Source of the DNA: Theodoxus fluviatilis
Lineage: Eukaryota > Mollusca > Gastropoda > Cycloneritida > Neritidae
Direction: 5' to 3'
Length of the DNA stretch: 64,000 nucleotides
Assembly (NCBI GenBank): GCA_034096865.1
Contig: JAWQFJ010002790.1
Coordinates: 51,483-115,482 of the forward strand
Shown here: piece by piece, positions 1-64,000 of the stretch
How positions within the stretch are numbered: the stretch's first letter is position 1
Layout: each line of letters begins with the position of its first letter
The notes under the pieces: generated by a model
Database searches by the model: none
The model's input: the letters and a program-made list of their open reading frames with translations, nothing else
What the model was told of the DNA's origin: nothing
Made by a program: the position numbers and the translations under genes

Positions 1-244
1 TCGAACGCGGTCTTCCTCTCTGCCTCCTGCTTCGACTTCCACGCGTCGGGCGTCTGTGCAAGTTACCGCGTCTTTTCCTGCGTCGGCAGGAGTAGCTGCG
101 GAATTTTGTCCTTCGCATTCGGGTATGGCTGTGCTCACCACGCGGTCTGTTGCGACGGTGGACCATGTGGCTGGTCCAGCGTTCGCTCTTTCTCCTGGTG
201 TGGTACGAGCGGGGGGATTTTCTCGACCGCCGTTGTAGTTAGGA

Positions 245-1069
245 ATGGCGCCTGCGCCTTTGCTGGCTGCCTCCCAGTCTGCCTTGGGGCGAACGACGGC
301 GTTGGACGCGTCGTCAGCTTCTCGCGAGACTTTGGCGCTGCCGTCTGCTTTGCTTTTGTCAGGGTCGGAACCTAGGAGTGAGGTCTCGGGGTTTTTTGGC
401 TCCCGGCCTCTATCCTCTGGGGCTGCCTCCCCCGTTTTCATGGGCGAGGAGTATTCTGACGTTTCCTCTCCACTTTCTTCTGGGGGGTCGGTTGTTGCTT
501 GTCTGTCAGACCGCGAGTTGTGTTTTGGTTTCAGCCCTCCTCCACCCATGTCCAGCATGTACAGTTCCCGTTCGCCCAGGCGAGTGCGCGAGCCGGTCGG
601 CTCGGGCGGGTACGTATCGTGCGATCAGATGGGTCCCGTTCCCGTGCTCTCGGAAAGTGGTGCCATGCGGCATTCTGACGGAAGGCGGTCCCGCGCTCCC
701 GAAAGGTCGAGCTTGCGGTCAGACTTAGGCAGAGCGTCTCCCGGCCATTCAGCTGACACTGTTCGGTCCGGTGAGCACGCCGCCTACCTTCCCGTGCGTT
801 TCTCTGTGCCCCCTGCGCTCTCGGAAGGTGGTGCCATGCGGCATTCTGACGGAAGGCGGTCCCGCGCTCCCGAAAGGTCGAGCTTGCGGTCAGACTTAGG
901 CAGAGCGTCTCCCGGCCATTCAGCTGACACTGTTCGGTCCGGTGAGCACGCCGCCTACCTTCCCGTGCGTTTCTCTGTGCCCCTGCGCTCTCGGAAGGTG
1001 GTGCCATGCGGCATTCTGACGGAAGGCGGTCCCGCGCTCCCGAAAGGTCGAGCTTGCGGTCAGACCTAG
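245..1069 (+). CDS. DIRS gag-like ORF, N-terminal part before a frameshift
   Basis: An ORF from ATG 245 runs through two full units of a ~173-bp tandem repeat. It then ends early because a C5 tract in one repeat (near 810) is C4 in the next (near 980). That one-base difference moves the reading frame, and the adjacent frame (1006-3075) continues the gag-like protein. I read the two as one gag gene broken by a 1-bp indel. The sequence is rich in Ser, Arg and Pro. No structured domain is recognisable, so the gag assignment rests on position in the element. Confidence 0.55.
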   Translation: MAPAPLLAASQSALGRTTALDASSASRETLALPSALLLSGSEPRSEVSGFFGSRPLSSGAASPVFMGEEYSDVSSPLSSGGSVVACLSDRELCFGFSPPPPMSSMYSSRSPRRVREPVGSGGYVSCDQMGPVPVLSESGAMRHSDGRRSRAPERSSLRSDLGRASPGHSADTVRSGEHAAYLPVRFSVPPALSEGGAMRHSDGRRSRAPERSSLRSDLGRASPGHSADTVRSGEHAAYLPVRFSVPLRSRKVVPCGILTEGGPALPKGRACGQT

Positions 1070-1470
1070 GCAGAGCGTCTACCGGCCATTCAGCTAACAC
1101 TGTTCGGTCCGGTGAGCACGCCGCCTCTCCTCTCATGCGGTCCTCGATACCCTGCACCTGCGTTTTCGAAGGGTCGCGCGGGGAGGTGTCGCACCTCCAC
1201 CGCGCTCCCGCGAGGTCGAGCTCGGCGGTTAGATCGCGGCAGGGTGTTGCTACCGGCCATTCAGCTAACACTGTTGGGTCCAGTCAGCACGCTGCCTCCC
1301 TTCCACTGCGCTCCCATGTGTCGAGTGGGGCGGTGCTCCACGTCCACCGTGCTCCTGAAAGGTCGAGCTCTGCGGTGGGATCTCGACGGAGCGTGACTAC
1401 TGACCATTCAGCAGACGCTGTTTGGGTCGGTCAGCACGCTTCCTCCCTTCCCGTGCCGTTCCAGGTGCCC
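640..1470 (+). repeat. ~165-173 bp tandem repeat within the DIRS gag region, copy A
   Basis: About five units. The first three are near identical (anchors at about 748, 921 and 1094, marked by cattcagctgacactgttcg) and the last two are diverged. Each unit is translated in the gag ORF (peptides such as MRHSDGRRSRAPERSSLR). The same unit is expanded to about 13 copies in DIRS copy B (43660-46090), so copy number varies between elements of this family. Confidence 0.8.
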
Positions 1471-3075
1471 CGCCCCCTCGCTCCTACAAGTTCGAGCGGG
1501 GTGGGGCGGCACAGGCATGGGCACGGTCACCGTGCTCCCGTCGTTGCGGCAGTTCACGTGTCAGGTGAGCCTGTACGTGCTAGTCTGCACTCCGGAGCTG
1601 GGTTTTTCTCTGGCTCCGTAGTCGGCGACTGTGATTCTCCCCGCGGGGAGGCGAGTCTAGTACGACCGGGTCAGAGCCCAGCGAGTTGGCACGCTCGGTT
1701 CTCGGACCGGGCTTCCAATGTGGCTGCGGATGAGGGGTGGGACGTTGCGTCGGCTGACCAGCGCTCTTATCACTCTCTGTCTGTGGACGATCTCGGTGAG
1801 GGACCGTTTGGCTCAGCTGGTGAGCAAGTCGTTCGTGACGATACTCCGGTCTCTGGGGGACTGGGGAAATCGGCGCTCGATCTGCTGCGGTTGCATCGTC
1901 AGTCGGCGTTGGCTTCCGTGGCAGCTTTTACCGCGGACGTGGGTCAGCGGGCGGTCCCTTCCTCGTTTGCGTCTTCTCTGTCTCGCTTGGAGGGGTTTAT
2001 GGAAACTGGTCCTCCTGTGCAAGTGCCGGAACTGCTGTTCTCAGAAGACATGTTGGCTCGGACGTCCGTGATGAACTGCGCGTTACGTTCGGGCCTAGCG
2101 AAGTTCTGTATGGGCAAGCTTCCTAGCGATGTGTCGGAACTAGCGGATTCTTTTCCGTGGTCTGAGTCAGTCTCAGCTTCGGACTCCTTTCGGGCTGTGG
2201 ACGTGCCCTGGCTTCTCTCGATGCCAGATGAGCGCCTTCCCTTTCAGGCTGTTTCCCACCCTGTGGCACGCGACCTGTCACTTCTGGCGACGGCTAGCGC
2301 CGCGCGCGGGGTGGTGAACAAGATTCCGGCGGTGACCTTTGATCCCCGGTCTTTTGCTCAGCTGGAGAGGGCGTCGTCCGAATGTGTCAAGGGCTGTGCC
2401 ATGCTAGGCACTCTGCTTGCCACCCTGACCCCTTCCATTGCCGTTCGTCGAGAGGGCGGCGTGGGTTCGTTTCAGATGCTTCCTTCTCATGAGATCGACC
2501 AGGAGGCGGTTGGGAGTGTGCTCTACGCATTAGATCACACTTACTCGCACTTGGCGTCTCTGGCACTTCATGTACGTGGTCAACTGGCGTGTATGGCGCG
2601 GGATCGCATGCTGTCGGCGACCGCTTTTCAGGACGCGGAGCTTAGGCAGTTGCGCTCTCTGTCTCTGGTCTCGCAGGCTATGTTTCCCTCGGACAAACTC
2701 GAGGAGTGTGTCCGGCGCAGAGTTGCCGATGCCAAAGATCGGGCAGTTTCGTTTGCGACTCGAGATTGCACGCCTCCTGCTTCTCTTGCGCCGGGGTCGA
2801 ATAAGCGCAAACGCTCTAGGCGTTTGGCGCGGCGTGGGCCGGGTCCGGCTTCGGAGGGGCACGCTCAGGCTGGTTTGGCGCCTCAGGCTTCGGTGGTGCA
2901 GTCTGGTGGGGGTGGGGGTGCCGGCTCGCTTCCGACACCTTTTCCGGCGGGGGGTGGCCGGGGTCAGCCATCCCGTCCCTCAGCTCCCCGAGGTCGTGGT
3001 TCCGGTTATCGGGGAGGTGGTAGGGGGAGGGGTTCGCACTCCTCCTCTTATCGTCAGCCGGTGTCCTTTCAGTAG
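1006..3075 (+). CDS. DIRS gag-like protein, 689 codons
   Basis: The ORF starts at ATG 1006, although the native start is probably upstream, before the frameshift near 980. Its N-terminal third is the translated tandem repeat. The middle (about 1500-2700) is a non-repetitive, helix-rich region with peptides such as ALRSGLAKFCMGKLPSDV. The C-terminus (about 2780-3070) is basic and Gly/Arg-rich with RGRG and RGGGRGRG motifs, probably nucleic-acid binding. No CCHC zinc knuckle is present, which fits DIRS gag proteins. It ends at TAG 3073-3075, and the recombinase frame is already open there. No reverse transcriptase motif separates them. Confidence 0.6.
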   Translation: MRHSDGRRSRAPERSSLRSDLGRASTGHSANTVRSGEHAASPLMRSSIPCTCVFEGSRGEVSHLHRAPARSSSAVRSRQGVATGHSANTVGSSQHAASLPLRSHVSSGAVLHVHRAPERSSSAVGSRRSVTTDHSADAVWVGQHASSLPVPFQVPRPLAPTSSSGVGRHRHGHGHRAPVVAAVHVSGEPVRASLHSGAGFFSGSVVGDCDSPRGEASLVRPGQSPASWHARFSDRASNVAADEGWDVASADQRSYHSLSVDDLGEGPFGSAGEQVVRDDTPVSGGLGKSALDLLRLHRQSALASVAAFTADVGQRAVPSSFASSLSRLEGFMETGPPVQVPELLFSEDMLARTSVMNCALRSGLAKFCMGKLPSDVSELADSFPWSESVSASDSFRAVDVPWLLSMPDERLPFQAVSHPVARDLSLLATASAARGVVNKIPAVTFDPRSFAQLERASSECVKGCAMLGTLLATLTPSIAVRREGGVGSFQMLPSHEIDQEAVGSVLYALDHTYSHLASLALHVRGQLACMARDRMLSATAFQDAELRQLRSLSLVSQAMFPSDKLEECVRRRVADAKDRAVSFATRDCTPPASLAPGSNKRKRSRRLARRGPGPASEGHAQAGLAPQASVVQSGGGGGAGSLPTPFPAGGGRGQPSRPSAPRGRGSGYRGGGRGRGSHSSSYRQPVSFQ

Positions 3076-3134
3076 TGCCCTCTCGCTGCCTCCGTCGTGG
3101 CCCTTGTCTCAGCACCATCCGCGCAGACAGGGCT

Positions 3135-4535
3135 ATGCTGGGGGTGGGTCGGGAGGGTCTCAACCCAAGCAGGGGTTTGGGGTTCGCTTGGGGGAGGGAG
3201 TTGTGCCACCCTCTCCTACCGGGGGTGTTCTCAGCTCTCCTCCGCGCGCATGCGACTGTCCCGGGGGTATTTGTCTTATCCCCTCAGTTCACTGTTCCTG
3301 CTGTGTGCGGGTCTGTCGCTCTTGACGAACTCGCGGGTGGTCCAGGGGATCTTCGTATTCACTCGGGCTCTCCTGGCGCCAGTGGCGTGGGTCTCGGTGC
3401 GGTCCCGGTCGTGCGTCCACACTCCTCCCTCGAGTTTGATGCGACTGATCGGATGGCGACGATCGCTCACGGGTTGGAGCGACGGGGTATCTCCCGCGAG
3501 TCGGTTTCTCTTGCTCTCCGACATAGGCGGGAGAGCACTTCTCGCAATTACAATGCAAAGTGGGCTGTTTGGGTGCGGTTTTGTCAGGCGCGTCGTCGTC
3601 CAGTTGATCCACTGCGTCCTTCTGCAAGTCTTTTTGCTGATTTTGTTTCGCACTTGTTCCGCACTCGTTCTCTTTCGTATGCCTCTCTCTGCAATTATCG
3701 GTCGGCGGTTACGAATACCATCAAGGCTGCTCGTGGTGTTGACGTTTCCTTCCTGTCTACCGATCCTACCGTCAAGCAGGTGTTGGATGGTATTCGGAAT
3801 GAGTTCCCACGTCGGCAGATCTCTCCTCCTTTGTGGGATGTTTTTCTCATTTTGCGTTTTCTTTCTGGTTCGGAGTTCGAACCCATTGATACTTGTTCGT
3901 TCAAGCGTCTTACTCAGAAGACGGTGTTTTTGGTGATGCTCGCTTGTGCGCGTCGGATCGGGGAGATCCATGCTCTGAGCGGTTTGCCTGCGGATATTGA
4001 ATTCACCGGTGAAGACGAGTCGTGTATTCTGTCTTTTCTGCCGGAATTCCGCTGTAAGAATCAGGATTCTCTTTCTGACTGTCAGAGCATCGAGATTAAG
4101 GGGCTCTCTTCTATTCTCGATCCTGGCTCTGCTGACTCTGTGATTTGTCCGGTGCGTGCACTCAAATGTTACCTGGCTCGAACTCAGTCCCGTCGTCTTC
4201 GGAAACGGAGACTGTTTCTGCCCCTTTCACGTAGTCAGGCCGAGGTGTCGAAGACGTCCATTGCTTGCTGGATCCGCGTTTTAATCACGGATGCGTACAA
4301 GTATGCGTTGCTTGACCCTCCTGCTGGTGCCTCTAGGACTCATGAACTCCGCAAGGTCGCCACCTCTGTAGCGTTTGCCAGGAATGTCTCTTTGGCTCAC
4401 CTTATGCGGGCGGCCTTCTGGCGCAGTGACTGTGTTTTCACACGGCACTACCTGCGTGATGTTCGAGTTCGCCGTCTCAACGACACTTTTGGCATCAACA
4501 AGTTGGTTGTTGCGGGTTCGGCTGTTCGTATTTGA
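3135..4535 (+). CDS. tyrosine recombinase (DIRS integrase)
   Basis: This is the phage-integrase-type recombinase of DIRS retrotransposons, which inserts the circular cDNA intermediate. The frame is open from 3075; in-frame ATGs are at 3135 and 3453, and the conserved region begins near 3453. An N-terminal SAM-like domain (RHRRESTSRNYNAKWAVW and onward) is followed by the catalytic domain. That domain has Arg in ACARRIGEIHAL (about 3936-3971), His-x-x-Arg in THELRK (about 4338-4355) and the Tyr nucleophile in FTRHYLRD (about 4434-4457). The R-H-R-Y set looks intact and there is no internal stop, so the protein could be active. The stretch 3075-3450 is unlike the rest and may be residue of a deleted polymerase ORF. 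Confidence 0.85.
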   Translation: MLGVGREGLNPSRGLGFAWGRELCHPLLPGVFSALLRAHATVPGVFVLSPQFTVPAVCGSVALDELAGGPGDLRIHSGSPGASGVGLGAVPVVRPHSSLEFDATDRMATIAHGLERRGISRESVSLALRHRRESTSRNYNAKWAVWVRFCQARRRPVDPLRPSASLFADFVSHLFRTRSLSYASLCNYRSAVTNTIKAARGVDVSFLSTDPTVKQVLDGIRNEFPRRQISPPLWDVFLILRFLSGSEFEPIDTCSFKRLTQKTVFLVMLACARRIGEIHALSGLPADIEFTGEDESCILSFLPEFRCKNQDSLSDCQSIEIKGLSSILDPGSADSVICPVRALKCYLARTQSRRLRKRRLFLPLSRSQAEVSKTSIACWIRVLITDAYKYALLDPPAGASRTHELRKVATSVAFARNVSLAHLMRAAFWRSDCVFTRHYLRDVRVRRLNDTFGINKLVVAGSAVRI

Positions 4536-4603
4536 TGGTGAGTGGTTTTCTTGTTTTGTTGTTCTGGTGTTCATGCACATCCCGCCACCCATTGCTGGGC
4601 AAT

Positions 4604-4699
4604 CTATCACTGGTTTGTCTACTGGTACAGTATGTGGGAAAACTTTAAGAAATTTAAACTAATTTCTATGTTTTCCTAACATACTTACCAGTAGACAAA
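4604..4699 (+). repeat. DIRS internal complementary region, copy A
   Basis: The left half (tatcactggtttgtctactg... to about 4642) corresponds to one element terminus. The right half (about 4643-4699) is the reverse complement of the right terminus at 4937-4996. Joined complements of the two ends are the template thought to circularise DIRS cDNA. Confidence 0.8.
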
Positions 4700-4714
4700 T
4701 TACTGTCCCACCCA

Positions 4715-4995
4715 CCTCCCCGTTGTGCATTTGCTCGAGTTTTCTCGGCAGTGTCAAAGAGGCTTGGTGTCTGTCTGCTGGCGTTTATATAGGCATGGCT
4801 ATCGTGGTCTTGGGAGTTACCTCCCCTTGACTGGCGCCCCTGCCTATGTCTAAGCGACCGGATTGGCCGGGGCAGACAGTCACGTGGGTATGAATTATGC
4901 AAATTCTTTTTTCGAGGTCAAAAGGTCATATATCACTGGTTTGTCTACTGGTAAGTATGTTAGGAAAACATAGAAATTAGTTTAAATTTCTTAAA
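4715..4995 (+). repeat. DIRS right terminal repeat, copy A
   Basis: The segment ends in tatcactggtttgtctactg, then a tail inverted with respect to 4643-4699. It contains a TATA-like motif (gtttatatag, about 4785) and matches in layout the 42742-43010 and 51300-51537 inverted repeats of copy B. Divergence from copy B is clear in the middle. Confidence 0.75.
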
Positions 4996-5250
4996 TTTTC
5001 GTCATTGCTTTACCCCAGAGCCACAAATTTTATTATGTGTGGTCAAATTCGACACCATGTTTACTTAAAAAATCTTCATTTATTACCTATTCAAGCTTTG
5101 AAGTAGATTTTTGGAGGGTGAGAAGAAAAATGGATGGCCTACATGGCGCAATTAATGAAAATGCCATAGAATATTTTTTTCAGCTGCTAAAAAATCATGG
5201 AACACAGACAAAAAAAAACAAACAAATTTACTGTGTTTTTCTTTGCCAGT

Positions 5251-5345
5251 ATGGTGACTGACGAAGAAGTTGAAGCGCTTGTGGAGTTATTTTTCGATTC
5301 TGACTCTCAGAATATGAATTTGAAGGCTTTACTGACATTGATGTG
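5251..5345 (+). pseudogene. piggyBac-type transposase N-terminus, frameshifted
   Basis: ATG 5251 opens MVTDEEVEALVELFFDSDS. After a frame change near 5300 the sequence reads EYEFEGFTDIDV, an acidic Asp/Ser-Glu-Phe-Glu-Gly-Phe signature common near the start of piggyBac-family transposases. The reading frames then close, and no catalytic Asp region is present. It is preceded by an acceptor-like tttctttgccag. Confidence 0.5.
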
Positions 5346-5398
5346 ATGGGAGATGGAGGGATAGAGAGGCAAGCACGTGCTTTGACGATGTGTGGTGG

Positions 5399-5842
5399 TC
5401 TGTAGATGGAGACAAGCGGAAGCTTGATTCAGATAAAAAATTGACTCGGCTGACTTCCCTAGCGTAAGTAATTGTTGGATTTTTTGTTTTGTTTTACCCT
5501 AAAACATTTTCAGATGCATTTCCAAGTAATCAAAAGCTGTTGTATTCTTGAATAAATAGAGCAGTGTAGGAAAACACAGTGACTCACAGTGCTACGACCG
5601 ATGTGTTGTCAGTTGTGGTCTGTAGTGTAGATCGAGACTGAGAGGAGCGGAAGCTTGATTCAGATTAAAATGACTTGGCTGACTTCCCTAGCGAAAGTAA
5701 CTGTAGGATTTTTTGTTTTGTTTCAGTTTTACCCTAAAACATTTTCAGATGTATCTCCATTACTTGGAGACTCTATCTATGCTCTTTTGCATTTTCATCA
5801 AAAGCTGTTGTATTCTTGAATAGATAGAGCAGTGTAGGAAAA
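5399..5842 (+). repeat. imperfect direct duplication inside the piggyBac remnant
   Basis: About 5399-5574 and 5621-5842 share ggaagcttgattcagat, ggctgacttccctagcg, ttaccctaaaacattttcag and gctgttgtattcttgaata in the same order. The second copy carries an extra ~45 bp near 5755-5800. Confidence 0.7.
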
Positions 5843-6154
5843 AGTCCCGTTCACAAACGACAAAGACGCAACTTCTTGAAAAAATTTGCATAAAATTCGC
5901 CCACGTTCCCTCGATCGCCAAAATGGCGGATCTCGTTGCCACATGATCCCTGCATGAGGCTGTGATATTTTTAGAACAGCATGACTCAATGGCTGCGTTA
6001 GGCAAGTAAACAAAGCACGTCACTATCGCTCGGCGCACTGATGCGCTGGCGGACGTCTGGGGAATGTACGCTGTGGCGCATCAATGCGCCGGCGGCGCTC
6101 TAAAGGTTAATGGAAACTGATGCAAGAGACGACAGCAACAACACATGAGTGATG

Positions 6155-6170
6155 AACTCACCATGGAAGT
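6155..6170 (-). repeat. copy of the exon 31 donor junction
   Basis: The minus strand here reads ACTTCCATGGTGAGTT, nearly the same as the true exon 31 donor CTTCCATG|GTGAGC at 6419. The copy lies about 250 bp into the downstream intron and would be a decoy 5' splice site. Confidence 0.5.
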
Positions 6171-6418
6171 AAAAAACAAAACAACTTAAATTCTTTAAAT
6201 CAAATTTTAAAAAATCAGAATGGCACAAATACTGCACATCAAGCAATTTGTACACAAGCAGCAAAGTATGAAGAAAAAAGAAGGGGGGGGAGCCAGAAAC
6301 ATTTGTACATATATGTAGATGCTGTGACGATATCTGGAGTGGGGGGGAGAGGGGAACAGTATCAAGAGGTAACGGGAAATATATTTTCTTCTTATGATAT
6401 ATTGGACACATGGCTCAC

Positions 6419-63547
<57,129 letters not shown>

Positions 63548-64000
63548 CTGGAAATGGGAACGATTCCACCAGTCACTGCAATGCCAGCTCTCACAGCTCG
63601 CTCACCGAAGAACACCACTTCCTTTGCCTCCAGCCACACAGATGGTTACCGACGTGCAGTGACTGAGTGAGATCAACAGCCTACTATCCTACTTTTACTT
63701 TTCGAGCAGTCGCTGAGTCAGCTCTCGCTCCGTCCGCTAGTAATAGTATAGCTGCTACTTTAAAGTCAACATATCAACACGCCACAAGTCTGTTTGGGGA
63801 GAGAAAAAAGACACATTCACACTCTCAACAAATTCAAAGAAGTGATAAATTTATTTAAGATATTTTTAAAACTGTGAAGTGCAGGATTGATACTGTTAAT
63901 TTGAAATCATCACGTTGGGTTTAGATACAGAAACAGAACGAGAGGGCGTCGGCATTCCGCACATGTGGAAGAAAACATTCACACAAAAAGCACTTGCTAA
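63548..64000. other. upstream of first recognised NUP205 exon, nothing certain
   Basis: On the minus strand the exon 1 acceptor tract (CATTTCCAG) is preceded by a stop in frame. I looked for a phase-1 first coding exon with ATG and donor and found no convincing one. It may lie outside the window. Confidence 0.5.

Larger units (their letters stand above)
1..4995 (+). mobile_element. DIRS-like tyrosine-recombinase retrotransposon, copy A (left end outside window)
   Basis: The segment holds, in order, a gag-like ORF with tandem repeats, a tyrosine-recombinase ORF, an internal complementary region (4604-4699) and a terminal repeat ending near 4995. DIRS elements replicate through reverse transcription and integrate with a tyrosine recombinase, without target-site duplication. 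The internal complementary region contains the complements of both element termini joined, which is diagnostic of DIRS. No reverse transcriptase domain is visible between gag and recombinase, so the copy is probably non-autonomous. A second copy (42742-51537) lies in the opposite orientation. The left terminus is not in the window. Confidence 0.85.
5000..6110 (+). mobile_element. piggyBac-like DNA transposon remnant
   Basis: The right end reads, on the minus strand from 6110, TTAACC then a GC-rich inverted-repeat tip containing GGCGCATTGATGCGCC. This is the usual layout of piggyBac ends, which insert at TTAA (6107-6110). An N-terminal transposase fragment starts at 5251. The element is far too short for a full transposase, and its left end may have been removed by the DIRS insertion. 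The family call rests on the end structure and the acidic N-terminal motif. Confidence 0.6.

Overview
This window is eukaryotic, and probably from a lophotrochozoan such as a gastropod mollusc. The organism is an inference. It rests on GT-AG spliced genes, an invertebrate-like NUP205, DIRS/LINE/Ty3 retroelements, and dense CA, GA and minisatellite DNA. A run of ten N at 43991-44000 is an assembly gap.

The backbone is one host gene on the minus strand: the nuclear pore inner-ring scaffold NUP205. I could place 31 consecutive coding exons between 63547 and 6419, all with GT-AG junctions and compatible phases (about 1,690 codons). The start codon lies right of 63547 or was not recognised. The last few hundred codons lie beyond the left edge of the window. 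Nearly everything else is intron content.

Region by region (left to right): 1-4995 is the 3' part of a DIRS-type tyrosine-recombinase retrotransposon (copy A: gag-like ORF, recombinase ORF, internal complementary region, terminal repeat). 5000-6110 is a piggyBac-like remnant ending at TTAA. 6.4-12 kb holds exons for the C-terminal half. 12535-17460 is a young LTR retrotransposon with gag and protease but no polymerase. 17.6-39.7 kb holds most of the exons plus LINE fragments, a SINE-like repeat, a MITE and many minisatellites. 40713-52036 is a nested stack inside one intron: minisatellite > zinc-finger DNA transposon (T1) > LINE > DIRS copy B > a 3.07 kb TIR element with a spliced transcription unit. 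54308-56736 (T2) and 57925-58287 (T3) share termini and 6-bp target duplications with T1. 59094-63063 is a TIR-bounded element carrying its own intron-containing plus-strand gene for an unrecognised 142-residue protein.

Two patterns stand out. First, T1, T2 and T3 all end in CAGACCTG, all make 6-bp duplications, and each has its own perfect palindrome 24-27 bp from the right end, with half-sites of that palindrome scattered through the element. Second, many NUP205 intron minisatellites are built from, or abut, the exon junction itself, so the true splice site is one unit of an array of decoy splice sites.
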